Source: Halobacillus litoralis
GTDB lineage: Bacteria; Bacillota; Bacilli; Bacillales; Halobacillaceae
Assembly: GCF_009856415.1 (NCBI RefSeq)
Contig: NZ_WMEZ01000014.1
Coordinates: 1-42,094 of the forward strand
Direction of reading: 5' to 3'
DNA: 42,094 nt
The notes beneath the pieces were generated by a model. That model saw nothing but the letters and a program-made list of their open reading frames with translations, was not told the origin of the DNA and searched no databases. The position numbers were made by a program, and so were the translations under genes. Positions 19,220 through 27,012 of this stretch are shown here, piece by piece. Each line of letters opens with the position of its first letter. Position 1 is the stretch's first letter.

Positions 19220-19696
19220 TTAATTTCCAGTTTCTCTGAACGCTTTTTCGGTTGCGACAAAGCTGAGGAGGGTGGAAATATCTCCTTCCTCTGATTCACA
19301 ATTGCTCACATACACCATAGGCCCGCGTTGAGTCATGTATTCACAATCGAATGTCCCAGCAGGAGAGGACGGATAGGCTCCATAATTATTAACGAAACGG
19401 ATGGTCTCTCCATCGTAAGAGAAGGAGTTTTGATAATGGGAACCGTCCGGATTGAAGATGGATACGGCAATTTCGTCTTCCGCTCCTTGCTCTACGTTAT
19501 GAATAAAAGCGGTCATGTCTTTGATATTTTCAACTTTCAGTGCCCCATTCTTGATTTGATCAAATTGTTCGGATTGATGTTCAACGATGACATGGCCATC
19601 TTTCTTCGCATCCTCAATGGTGTAAGGTTCTTCCGTTTCCCCTTCAGAACATGCAGCTACGAATAGTATGCCTAACCCCCAAAGTATTTTTTTCAT
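19220..19696 (-). CDS. Lipoprotein, DUF4362-like
   Basis: 158 aa with a lipoprotein signal peptide: KK start, hydrophobic core and lipobox FVAAC (Cys16). The mature part (DAKKDGHVIV...GALKVENIKDMTAFIHNVEQG...SFSYDGETIRF) resembles DUF4362 proteins of Bacilli. It has three further cysteines (in FDCEYM, SNCESE and the lipobox region), two of which could form a disulfide outside the cell. The molecular role is unknown. Confidence 0.75.
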   Translation of the reverse strand: MKKILWGLGILFVAACSEGETEEPYTIEDAKKDGHVIVEHQSEQFDQIKNGALKVENIKDMTAFIHNVEQGAEDEIAVSIFNPDGSHYQNSFSYDGETIRFVNNYGAYPSSPAGTFDCEYMTQRGPMVYVSNCESEEGDISTLLSFVATEKAFRETGN

Positions 19697-19769
19697 AAAA
19701 TCCCCTCACCTAATGTAATATATTTCCATTATCATATATGTGGTCGAAGATGTACACACCTAAAAAGAA

Positions 19770-19796
19770 AAGCCGCCTCAGTTCTGAGTGCGGCTT
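19770..19796 (-). terminator. Terminator after sspH
   Basis: AAGCCGC(A)CTCAG...CTGAG(G)CGGCTT on the minus strand followed by TTCTTTTTA, five bases after the sspH stop. Confidence 0.85.
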
Positions 19797-19801
19797 CTGA
19801 C

Positions 19802-19984
19802 TTATTCTTGTTCTTTCAATTCGTATAATGGAACCTTTTGAACGATATTCGGCTGATCCGTCGGATGAATGCGCGCCATTTCGTTACGTTCGATAACCTC
19901 TTCGATGTAAATTTCACGGTCTTCGTGCATAACCGGGATCATGTCTTCAGATTTGAAGATTTCTTTTGCGCGTTCTTTGTTCAT
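19802..19984 (-). CDS. sspH: Small acid-soluble spore protein H
   Basis: 60 aa (MNKERAKEIFKSEDMIPVM...NEMARIHP), a clear member of the H-type SASP family: RAKEI near the N-terminus, YIEEV in the middle, N-x-x-ARI-x-P before the tail. Minor spore-core protein of endospore formers, normally made in the forespore. Ribosome site AAGGAGGG stands nine bases upstream. It shows that the host sporulates. A forespore (sigma-G) promoter was not identified with confidence. Confidence 0.92.
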   Translation of the reverse strand: MNKERAKEIFKSEDMIPVMHEDREIYIEEVIERNEMARIHPTDQPNIVQKVPLYELKEQE

Positions 19985-20049
19985 CTCAGCAACCCTCCTT
20001 TTAAACGTAATATTCGCAAGAAAGGGCTGCGGTATTCTCCGTAAAAAAC

Positions 20050-20166
20050 GTTAAGTCACTTTCGTTGGGAGTTAGGGCACTTTGGGAGCGCGTTAAGTCA
20101 CTTTGGAGAAAGTTAGGGCACTTACCCTCAGCGTTGGGTCACTTTCAATGAGAGTTAGGGCACTTT
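20050..20166. repeat. Six-unit tandem array with 20-21 bp period
   Basis: Units start at 20050, 20071, 20092, 20112, 20133 and 20154 (steps 21, 21, 20, 21, 21). Each begins with a conserved 13-mer, GTTARGKCACTTT, followed by 7-8 variable bases. The 13-mer alternates between GTTAAGTCACTTT or GTTGGGTCACTTT and GTTAGGGCACTTT, so a 41-42 bp higher-order unit exists. It lies between the 3' end of nadA and the start of sspH. No start codon plus ribosome site opens a frame through it. Confidence 0.85.
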
Positions 20167-20176
20167 CATCCTCCAT

Positions 20177-21277
20177 TCAAGCCCGAATCAACATTCGATC
20201 CAACGCTTTGCGTGCATCAGAAGCAACAGAAGAATCGACCCGTATTAAGTTCTGAGGCTGACCTTCGGCTATCGATTCAAGAGACCAGGCTAGGTGCAGG
20301 AGGTCAATGCGGTTCATCGTCAGACATGGACACATCCTCGGGTTCAATGAAATGATATGCTGTTCCGGGTGTTCCTGAATGATGCGGTTGACGAGGTTCA
20401 TTTCAGTTCCGATTGCCCACTCACTTCCAGGTGGAGCGTTCTCAATCGCCTGGATGATAGCGTTAGTGGACCCTGAGAGGTCGGAAAGCTCCACGACTTC
20501 GCGGCTGCATTCTGGGTGGACGATGATTTTCATGTTCGGGTGGTCCGTACGAACTTGTTCAACATTGGCTATTCTGAAATTCTCATGAACGGAGCAATGT
20601 CCTTTCCATAAAATCACCTTGACCGCTTCTAAAGGACCGTCATACAGGAGTTCTTCGATAATCGGATCCCAGACAGCCATTTGATCGAGCGGGATGCCGA
20701 GATCGTACGCAGTATTTCTTCCCAAATGTTGATCGGGGAGGAAAAGGATCCGTTCTTTCTGGGAAAATGCCCACTTCAGCATATCTGCAGCATTCGAAGA
20801 AGTGACGGTGGCTCCGCCATTTTTGCCAACGAAAGCTTTGATGGCCGCTGTTGAATTCACATAGGTGAGAGGAAGGATGGTATCATCAAAAAGTTCCATG
20901 AGGCGCCCCCATGATTTCTCCGTCTGTTGGATATTCGCCATATCTGCCATCGAACATCCTGCACGCATATCGGGAAGGTAGACGTGCTGGTCCTCGCGCG
21001 TCAGTATGTCTGCTGTCTCCGCCATGAAGTGGACGCCGCAAAAAACGATGGCTTCCGCTTCGTGTTGGGAGGCGGACAGCTGCGCAAGTTTCAAAGAATC
21101 TCCACGAGCATCAGCAAATTGGATGACTTCATCTTTTTGATAATGGTGACCAGGTAAGAAAAGTTTCTCTCCCATTTCTTCTTTTACTTGGAGCACTATC
21201 CGCTCAAGTTCCGTTCTTTCCATTGTCTTATACCGGTCAGGGAGCGTATGCTGTTCAATCGTTTCAAAAAGGTTCAT
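20177..21277 (-). CDS. nadA: Quinolinate synthase
   Basis: Condenses iminoaspartate with dihydroxyacetone phosphate to quinolinate in NAD synthesis; a cytosolic 4Fe-4S enzyme. 366 aa. The three cluster cysteines expected from B. subtilis NadA are present: Cys108 (MRAGCSM), Cys228 (KGHCSVH) and Cys318 (MCPCLTMNR). [15 protein letters not shown] and VTSSNA line the active site. It overlaps nadC by 4 bases. The NifS homologue divergently encoded upstream probably provides sulfur for the cluster. Confidence 0.97.
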   Translation of the reverse strand: MNLFETIEQHTLPDRYKTMERTELERIVLQVKEEMGEKLFLPGHHYQKDEVIQFADARGDSLKLAQLSASQHEAEAIVFCGVHFMAETADILTREDQHVYLPDMRAGCSMADMANIQQTEKSWGRLMELFDDTILPLTYVNSTAAIKAFVGKNGGATVTSSNAADMLKWAFSQKERILFLPDQHLGRNTAYDLGIPLDQMAVWDPIIEELLYDGPLEAVKVILWKGHCSVHENFRIANVEQVRTDHPNMKIIVHPECSREVVELSDLSGSTNAIIQAIENAPPGSEWAIGTEMNLVNRIIQEHPEQHIISLNPRMCPCLTMNRIDLLHLAWSLESIAEGQPQNLIRVDSSVASDARKALDRMLIRA

Positions 21278-22125
21278 TGTACTTCCTCCTTTGTTGTGGC
21301 TACACGGGCGCTGATATCAAGGGCTCTCACGGAATGGGTCAAGAATCCGAGGGAAATATAGTCAATCTCAAGGCCTCGGTAATCGGGTAAGGTTTCGAGA
21401 GTGATGCCTCCAGATGCCTCTGTTGTAATCGAAGAGGGGACCAATGAAGTGAAGGATCTAATTTCCGCTGGTGTCCGGTTATCGAACATAATGATATCGG
21501 CACCTGCTTCTATAGCCTCCACGACCTGATTTTCCGTTTCTGTTTCCACTTCAATTTTGACGGTATGACCTACAGATGCCTTCGTCCGGGCGATCGCTTC
21601 ACGAACAGAACCAAAAAATGCGATATGGTTATCTTTCAGCATGACGGCATCGTAAAGGCCGAAACGGTGGTTGTAACCTCCACCGGTACGGACGGCATAC
21701 TTTTCGAAAGACCGCAATCCTGGGGTGGTTTTGCGGGTGTCACAAATCCTGATGTTCTCATCATTCAAGGCTTTTACGGCTTTGTGTGTCAGTGTGGCGA
21801 TCCCACTCATGCGTTGAATAAGGTTGAGGATGACGCGTTCCCCTTTTAAAAGCTCACCCACAGGACCATCGATGGTGGCGATCGTGTCTCCTGTACGCAT
21901 CCAATCTCCGTCATGAATATAGAGTTCGACCGTAATGGTAGAGTCGAGCATCTGATAGCCATCGGTGATGACGTCTTCCCCACAAAAAACCCCTTCTGCT
22001 TTAGAGGTAAAGGTCAATCTCCCATGATGATCTTTCGGAAATAAAAAGTCGGTACTATAATCATGCTCACCAATATCCTCTGTGAAAAAGGCCTCTAACT
22101 GTTGTTTACGTCTCCACTGATTCAT
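21274..22125 (-). CDS. nadC: Nicotinate-nucleotide pyrophosphorylase (quinolinate phosphoribosyltransferase)
   Basis: Converts quinolinate and PRPP to nicotinate mononucleotide, CO2 and PPi. 283 aa; the active-site stretch [15 protein letters not shown] followed by [12 protein letters not shown] and MLKDNH (about 138-175) is diagnostic. Overlaps nadB by 20 bases and nadA by 4, so all three are probably translationally coupled. Confidence 0.97.
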   Translation of the reverse strand: MNQWRRKQQLEAFFTEDIGEHDYSTDFLFPKDHHGRLTFTSKAEGVFCGEDVITDGYQMLDSTITVELYIHDGDWMRTGDTIATIDGPVGELLKGERVILNLIQRMSGIATLTHKAVKALNDENIRICDTRKTTPGLRSFEKYAVRTGGGYNHRFGLYDAVMLKDNHIAFFGSVREAIARTKASVGHTVKIEVETETENQVVEAIEAGADIIMFDNRTPAEIRSFTSLVPSSITTEASGGITLETLPDYRGLEIDYISLGFLTHSVRALDISARVATTKEEVQ

Positions 22126-23671
22126 GGAATTCCCCCATTTCTAATGTTCTCTGCCTGATGATTTGTTTGTTTTGCCAGTCCAACTGCTCTTCAGGAAAAT
22201 CGCTGCGATAATGGCCGCCGCGGCTTTCCTCACGATCAAGGGCGGATCGTGTAATTAACCAGCTCGTTTGCAGCATGAACAGTCTTGTCATTTGCTCGAA
22301 TGTGAGCATACTTAAGTCATACTCCCTCCATGCAGAAGGCGGGAGGAATGATTCTAACCATTGGAGGTGGTTGAATAGCATTTCTCCATCTCTTACGATG
22401 CCGACACCTTCCATCATCCGCTCTTGAATTTCGGTTTTGGATGGAAGTCGGAAAGGAAGGGGGGGTCTTTTCTCATTGGCTTCCGTTGATGGAAAGTGAG
22501 GAGTCCCTCGATTATTTAAATGGTTGGCTAATCTTTTTCCATAAACCAACCCTTCAAGCAGGGAGTTGCTTGCCAGTCGGTTGGCTCCGTGCACACCCGT
22601 ACAAGCGACTTCTCCAATCGCATATAAACCTTCGACTGTCGACCTCCCAACCATATCCGTCTTCACTCCACCCATAGAAAAATGACAGCCGGGCGCTACT
22701 GGTATTCGTCCTTTTTCTATATCCACTCCGTGCTGTAGGCATAAGTTTGTGATATGGGGAAACCTTTTTTCAAACTTGACTACATTCCTTATATCCAAAT
22801 AGACGTTTTCCCCGTTTTTCCTTCTTTGATAAATCGTTTGGGAAACCACATGCCTCGGGGCGAGGTCTCTCAGAGGATGGACGTCTTCCATGATTAGCGT
22901 TCCATCTTCATCAATAAGAACAGCCCCTTCTCCGCGCACCGCTTCAGAGATCAACCCAACCGGCTTTTTTTGTATGTACAAAAGGGTGGGGTGGAACTGG
23001 ATGAATTCCATGTCTGTGAGTTCCGCGCCTGCTTGATAGGCGAGAGCCATACCGTCACCGGTAACCGAGGAGGCGTTGGATGTGGATGAGTATAATTGTC
23101 CGCACCCTCCTGTAGCAAGGACGGTATGAGGAGCGTGGAATTCATGAATTCCAGAGGCATCCTTGCTTTTCACTCCAAAACAACTTCCGTCCTCATTGGT
23201 CATCAATTCGAATACATAATGGTTTTCAAAAATATCGACATGAGGAGGGAGGGATTGCATCAAGTAATCCATTAGAACTTTTCCAGTTTGGTCTCCACCT
23301 CCGTGAACGATGCGGTTCTGGGTATGGGCGCCTTCTTTTCCAAGAGCGAGGGTGTCCTTTTTTTCATAATCAAAAGCACATCCATCTGTTTCCAATTCTC
23401 TTATGATTTGAGGTGCCTCTTTAGTCATCATGAGTGTTGCTTGATGGTTGTTCATCGAACGGCCAGCGATGACTGAATCGACGAAGTGATAAAAAGGATG
23501 ATCATTGTCGCCTATGGCTGCAGCAATTCCACCTTGAGCTAAACGAGAATTCCCATGACCGAGCGAGGACTTTGTGATAATAATCACATTTTTGTCCGCA
23601 GTAAATTGTCGGGCAAGTTGTAAGGCCGCTACGCCACTACCAATGATGATGAGATCTGCGGTCCGTATCAT
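22106..23671 (-). CDS. nadB: L-aspartate oxidase
   Basis: FAD enzyme that oxidises L-aspartate to iminoaspartate, first step of the NadBCA route. The start at 23671 follows GGGGGATAT; an in-frame ATG at 23722 lies in the operator region and is rejected. 521 aa, with dinucleotide motif IIGSGVAALQLA (about 7-18), SRLAQGGIAAA, CAFDYEKK, HPTLLYI and GVHGANRLASNSLLEG. First gene of the nadB-nadC-nadA operon, divergent from nifS. Confidence 0.97.
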   Translation of the reverse strand: MIRTADLIIIGSGVAALQLARQFTADKNVIIITKSSLGHGNSRLAQGGIAAAIGDNDHPFYHFVDSVIAGRSMNNHQATLMMTKEAPQIIRELETDGCAFDYEKKDTLALGKEGAHTQNRIVHGGGDQTGKVLMDYLMQSLPPHVDIFENHYVFELMTNEDGSCFGVKSKDASGIHEFHAPHTVLATGGCGQLYSSTSNASSVTGDGMALAYQAGAELTDMEFIQFHPTLLYIQKKPVGLISEAVRGEGAVLIDEDGTLIMEDVHPLRDLAPRHVVSQTIYQRRKNGENVYLDIRNVVKFEKRFPHITNLCLQHGVDIEKGRIPVAPGCHFSMGGVKTDMVGRSTVEGLYAIGEVACTGVHGANRLASNSLLEGLVYGKRLANHLNNRGTPHFPSTEANEKRPPLPFRLPSKTEIQERMMEGVGIVRDGEMLFNHLQWLESFLPPSAWREYDLSMLTFEQMTRLFMLQTSWLITRSALDREESRGGHYRSDFPEEQLDWQNKQIIRQRTLEMGEFHESVET

Positions 23672-23696
23672 GAATATATCCCCCGTAACTATACAT

Positions 23697-23740
23697 GTGT
23701 ATTTACACTTATATTTACACAATGTTAAACTATTGACAAG
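23697..23740. promoter_or_regulatory. Divergent nadB/nifS promoters with candidate NadR (NiaR) operator
   Basis: For nadB (minus): -35 TTGTCA (23735-23740) and a TAAATA-type -10 around 23713-23718. For nifS (plus): -35 TTTACA (23702-23707), 18-bp spacer, -10 TAAACT (23726-23731). An inverted repeat GTGTA-TT-TACAC is at 23697-23708, with a further TTTACAC half-site at 23714-23720, overlapping both promoters. In B. subtilis this same divergon is repressed by NadR (YrxA/NiaR) with nicotinate. The operator call is inference from position and symmetry. Confidence 0.55.
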
Positions 23741-23768
23741 AGATTTGAGTCAAAAAGGAGAGAGAAAT

Positions 23769-24890
23769 ATGGAAGGGTACTTTGATTATGCGGCCACATC
23801 CCCTATGGATGAGGGTGCGCTGGAGGCTTATATTCATGCTGCTCGTAACTATTTTGCGAATACGAAAAGTTTACATGATCCCGGAACAAAAGCTCATGCG
23901 TTATTGGAACATTGCCGGAATACAATGGCAGGGTTGCTGGGGATCGAACAAGAGGGTGTTTATTTTACAAGTGGGGGCACGGAAAGTAATGAACTTGCGC
24001 TGGAGGCTCTTTTGAAAGCGGGGAAGGGGAATCACATCATTACTACGGAGGCTGAACATTCTTCTGTGCGGAACCTTATTCACAGCTATGAAGAAGAAGG
24101 TTATAAAGTAACAAGGGTGCCTTTGGATGAAGCGGGAATCATCAATGTGGAAGATGTTCAAAGAGCGATTCAACAGGATACCGTCGTCATGGCGATTCAG
24201 CATGTGAATTCCGATATCGGTACGGTGCAGCCGGTCCAGCATCTCTCTGAACTTTGCCGGACGCACGGCATTCTTTTTCACAGTGACTGTGTCCAGTCTT
24301 TTGGGAAAATGCCAGTAGAGGAAGTGGCTCCTTATGTCGATAGTCTTTCGGTCAGTGCACACAAACTATACGGACCGAAGGGGGTAGGGGCGGTTTACAT
24401 CCGGCCGTCCCTTTCGTTTCAACCTAAAACTCCAGGAGGCACGCATGAAGGAGGAGTAAGAGCAGGGACCGTGAATACACCAGGCATTGCTGGATTTACG
24501 GTTGCCGCTGAAAAAATGGTGAAAGAAAGACATCACAACCAGTCGAAGATTATGGAACTGAAACAAACATTTCTGAAAGCTGGAGAGTGGAAGCTGGTCG
24601 GTCACACAGCGGATAGTGCTGTACCGATCATCGGTCTGCTTTTGCCTGAAATGGAAGGACAATTAGCGATGCTTGAAGGGAATCGTCACGGATTTCATTT
24701 TTCTACGGGCAGTGCCTGTCGTACAGGTAACCCCGAGCCGCCAGGTACACTGCTAGCGATGGGCTATGATACAGAAGAGGCCAAGTCTTTCATTCGTCTC
24801 TCTTTCAGTCATCACCAGACGAATGACCAGGTGGAGAAACTGGCCCTGTTTTTAAGTGGGTTACGTAAGCCCACCGTGGCTCGGTCATGA
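23769..24890 (+). CDS. nifS: Cysteine desulfurase of the NAD-synthesis locus (NifS-like)
   Basis: PLP enzyme that moves sulfur from cysteine to a persulfide. 373 aa from the ATG at 23769 after AAAAAGGAGAG; frames opening further upstream run through the operator. PLP lysine Lys199 (SVSAHKLYGPKG), catalytic Cys317 in a short loop (STGSACRTG), and TSGGTESN at 67-74 are present. The divergent arrangement with nadBCA is that of B. subtilis, where NifS matures NadA. In B. subtilis nadR follows nifS; here it does not. Confidence 0.93.
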   Translation: MEGYFDYAATSPMDEGALEAYIHAARNYFANTKSLHDPGTKAHALLEHCRNTMAGLLGIEQEGVYFTSGGTESNELALEALLKAGKGNHIITTEAEHSSVRNLIHSYEEEGYKVTRVPLDEAGIINVEDVQRAIQQDTVVMAIQHVNSDIGTVQPVQHLSELCRTHGILFHSDCVQSFGKMPVEEVAPYVDSLSVSAHKLYGPKGVGAVYIRPSLSFQPKTPGGTHEGGVRAGTVNTPGIAGFTVAAEKMVKERHHNQSKIMELKQTFLKAGEWKLVGHTADSAVPIIGLLLPEMEGQLAMLEGNRHGFHFSTGSACRTGNPEPPGTLLAMGYDTEEAKSFIRLSFSHHQTNDQVEKLALFLSGLRKPTVARS

Positions 24891-24908
24891 TATTTCAGCT
24901 TCTATGAT

Positions 24909-25004
24909 TGTACCTGGCACCGAGCTGGTGAATAGACGTACCAGGTACCATCGAGAAGGATACGCATACCTGGTACCAAAGTGTGGAAAAACGGTGCCTG
25001 GTAT
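24909..25004. repeat. Cluster of ACCTGGTACC-type palindromes
   Basis: Four related sites within 96 bases downstream of nifS: TGTACCTGGCACC (24909-24921), GTACCAGGTACC (24938-24949), ATACCTGGTACCA (24966-24978) and GGTGCCTGGTAT (24993-25004). First and last are mirror images (GGCACC/GGTGCC), and the inner two are each near-palindromes, so the whole can fold into nested hairpins. Same core as the elements near 35.05, 36.58, 36.70 and 37.91 kb. Confidence 0.7.
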
Positions 25005-25076
25005 GAAGGTTTTACCTTCTGAATCATAGTTTGTCCTTTTCGCTCATAGGATGATGGGTGAGAGGAGGAGCCTGGT

Positions 25077-25568
25077 TTGGGATTGCTTCATGAATTCAAA
25101 CAGTTCACCGTCCGTGGGAGTGCCGTCGATATGGGAGTGGGGATGGTCCTGGGGGCCGCTTTCAGTGGATTTATTGATTCCCTCGTGACGGATATTTTAC
25201 TTCCGCCTGTTGGAGTTTTGTACACAAGAATGAACTTTGAGAATATGTTCCTCAGCCTGGATGGGTCGGTCTATCCTTCGCTTGCCGCCGCAAAAGAAGC
25301 AGGAGCGGCTACGATTAATTATGGCCTTTTTGTAACGGCTTCCGTCCGTTTTATCATTATCCTGTTCGCGGTGTTCCTCGTCGTCCGCCAAATCAACCGC
25401 TGGAAAAAACCTCATCAGCACCCTTTGCATGGGATGACGAAAAAAGAGTGCCCTTATTGCTGTATGCCGATTCCGACTCAAGCCATCATCTGCCCGAATT
25501 GTTCATCTTCCCTTGAAGCTCATCCTTCTCCCCGTCAGCAAGTGAAGACGAAATGGCGAATCAAATAA
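25077..25568 (+). CDS. mscL: Large-conductance mechanosensitive channel with C-terminal zinc ribbon
   Basis: Pressure-relief channel of the cytoplasmic membrane that opens on hypo-osmotic shock. It starts at a TTG (25077) after GAGGAGGAG. 163 aa: TM1 about 15-45 (VDMGVGMVLGAAFSGFIDSL), an extracellular loop, TM2 about 78-105, then a cytoplasmic tail. Beyond the usual end it carries Cys125-x-x-Cys128 and Cys139-x-x-Cys142 (KKECPYCCMPI...IICPNCSSSL), a rubredoxin-type zinc ribbon. Most MscL proteins are 120-150 aa and end in a short helical bundle, so this tail is an addition. A terminator follows. Confidence 0.93.
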   Translation: MGLLHEFKQFTVRGSAVDMGVGMVLGAAFSGFIDSLVTDILLPPVGVLYTRMNFENMFLSLDGSVYPSLAAAKEAGAATINYGLFVTASVRFIIILFAVFLVVRQINRWKKPHQHPLHGMTKKECPYCCMPIPTQAIICPNCSSSLEAHPSPRQQVKTKWRIK

Positions 25569-25570
25569 AC

Positions 25571-25606
25571 AAGGCGAATCCTAAAAAGGATCCGCCTTTT
25601 GTTTTT
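25571..25606 (+). terminator. Terminator after mscL
   Basis: AAGGCG(A)ATCC...GGAT(C)CGCCTTTT followed by GTTTTTC, three bases after the stop. Also usable for the convergent lipoprotein gene. Confidence 0.8.
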
Positions 25607-25612
25607 CATGTA

Positions 25613-25759
25613 TTATTCTGCGCTGTCTTCACTCTCTGTGTCACTTTGTTCCTGCTCTTCCGTTTGTTCTTCTTCCATCTCACCGTCTTCTTCTCCACCA
25701 CAAGCAGCAAGGGTCAAAACAGATACCAAACCTAACGCCAACATCCATTTCTTCAACAT
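25613..25759 (-). CDS. Very small acidic lipoprotein (48 aa)
   Basis: Begins MLKKWMLALGLVSVLTLAAC, a complete lipoprotein signal with Cys20 after LTLAA. The mature part has only 29 residues (GGEEDGEMEEEQTEEQ...), about half of them Glu or Asp. Ribosome-like AAAGGGGA stands before the ATG at 25759. It resembles the larger lipoprotein at 25860-26141 in signal peptide (KKWM) and in the CGGE-DG-MEE start of the mature part, so the two are probably paralogues. Below common gene-calling length limits; function unknown. Confidence 0.75.
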   Translation of the reverse strand: MLKKWMLALGLVSVLTLAACGGEEDGEMEEEQTEEQEQSDTESEDSAE

Positions 25760-25859
25760 ATAAAAATCCCCTTTCCAAAGTGAGTTACGTATAAAAGATA
25801 CCCGTCCTTTGTTAAGGGGAAGTGAATGTGGTGTAATTTTATGGTAATGAAATCAACTG

Positions 25860-26141
25860 TTATTGCTCTTCGTCATCCATGGCATCATCATCTTGACCAT
25901 TGCCTTCGGTATCTGTGGAATCGTCTCCTTCCGTATTTCCATCTTCTTCACCCATGTTATCCTCGGATTCTGTACCATCTTCACCCATATCACTTTCTGT
26001 ATCATTCGAATTCTCATCTGTGTCTTCCATTTCTTCCTGGTTTTCGTTCTGATCTTCTTCCATGTCCCCGCCGTCCTCTCCACCACATCCGGCTAAAGTA
26101 AATACAGTAGCGATACCAAAGATCACCATCCATTTTTTCAT
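25860..26141 (-). CDS. Acidic Asp/Glu-rich lipoprotein (93 aa)
   Basis: Signal peptide MKKWMVIFGIATVFTLAGC with lipobox cysteine 19. The mature part is low-complexity and highly acidic (Asp, Glu, Asn, Gly, Ser, Thr, no hydrophobic core), so probably disordered and exposed outside the membrane. Ribosome site AAGGAGT stands before the ATG at 26141. Tandem paralogue of the 48-aa lipoprotein. Such acidic surface peptides fit a halophile or alkaliphile; a specific role is unknown. Confidence 0.8.
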   Translation of the reverse strand: MKKWMVIFGIATVFTLAGCGGEDGGDMEEDQNENQEEMEDTDENSNDTESDMGEDGTESEDNMGEEDGNTEGDDSTDTEGNGQDDDAMDDEEQ

Positions 26142-26252
26142 CTTCTTCCAACTCCTTCCTTTTTGTAACCCTTATCCCCGGTGATGACATCTATGAAACG
26201 AAAGTTTGAAACTTGAGACTATTGTCTTCGTATAAAAGACAGAGGTGATTTT

Positions 26253-26486
26253 GTGAAGATATATATTGTGTTCATTTTTACGTTGATTCTAAGCTATGGG
26301 CTCGTTTCTTGGGGAACAGGTTTGGTTCTGACCTTTCTTCATGACGTTGATCCGTGGATCGTAAATGGCGGGGAAGACCCTTCATTTTTTGTTAAAGCCA
26401 TGCCTGCGCTTACGATGGTTCTGCCTATAGTTATGGCTATTTTCCTAACAGATAAATTGGGTCAAAGGAGGGGGATAAAGGAATGA
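26253..26486 (+). CDS. Small two-TM membrane protein
   Basis: 77 aa from a GTG (26253) after AGAGGTGA. Hydrophobic segments at about 3-28 and 48-66, joined by an acidic loop (HDVDPWIVNGGEDPS). I do not recognise the family. It overlaps the following acetyltransferase gene by 4 bases (ATGA), so the two are probably translated together. Confidence 0.7.
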   Translation: MKIYIVFIFTLILSYGLVSWGTGLVLTFLHDVDPWIVNGGEDPSFFVKAMPALTMVLPIVMAIFLTDKLGQRRGIKE

Positions 26487-26935
26487 AAATCATACGCTTG
26501 CAAGAGGGGTCCGATTTGATTGACCTTGCCATCGACGTTTTTTGGGAACAGTGGGGGAGTGAGGATAACTTTAAGCTGTATGAAGACTGCATCCGTCAAT
26601 CATTGAAAAACGGAGACGAGCTGCCATTGTTTTATATCCTGTTGAATGAGGATGAAATCATCGGCACGTATGCTCTGCTCAGAAATGATATGAACAGTCG
26701 CCAGGATCTTTGCCCATGGCTTGCGTGTCTTTACGTTCATCCAGATCATCGAGGACGAAAGGTCGGGAAACAGTTGCTGAATCATGCGATTGAGGAAGTG
26801 GGCAGGTTAGGTTACGAAAATCTCCATTTGGCTACAGACCTTGAAGGATATTATGAGAAGTATGGGTGGAAACAGGAAGGGGAAGCCTTTGGGATAACTG
26901 GTGAGTCCATAAAAGTTTACATGAAAGCGACGTGA
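26483..26935 (+). CDS. GNAT-family N-acetyltransferase
   Basis: 150 aa. Acetyl-CoA binding motif A is visible as CLYVHPDHRGRKVGKQLL (about 81-98), with the preceding strand WLACLYV and the C-terminal GYYEKYGWKQEGEAFG strand typical of GNATs. Substrate unknown. Coupled to the small membrane protein before it. Confidence 0.88.
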   Translation: MKIIRLQEGSDLIDLAIDVFWEQWGSEDNFKLYEDCIRQSLKNGDELPLFYILLNEDEIIGTYALLRNDMNSRQDLCPWLACLYVHPDHRGRKVGKQLLNHAIEEVGRLGYENLHLATDLEGYYEKYGWKQEGEAFGITGESIKVYMKAT

Positions 26936-27012
26936 ATATATCCAAATTTTTCTCATCGTGAATCCATTGGAATCGGGCATCCTACGTTTATGAATACGTA
27001 GGAGGAATTGCA

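Noticed and set aside
20050-20166. CRISPR array
   Set aside because: Repeats are 13 bp and spacers 7-8 bp, and there are no cas genes; far outside CRISPR dimensions.
23671-23722. Longer N-terminus for nadB starting at 23722
   Set aside because: It would code through the promoter/operator region and lacks a ribosome site; the FAD motif begins right after the chosen start.
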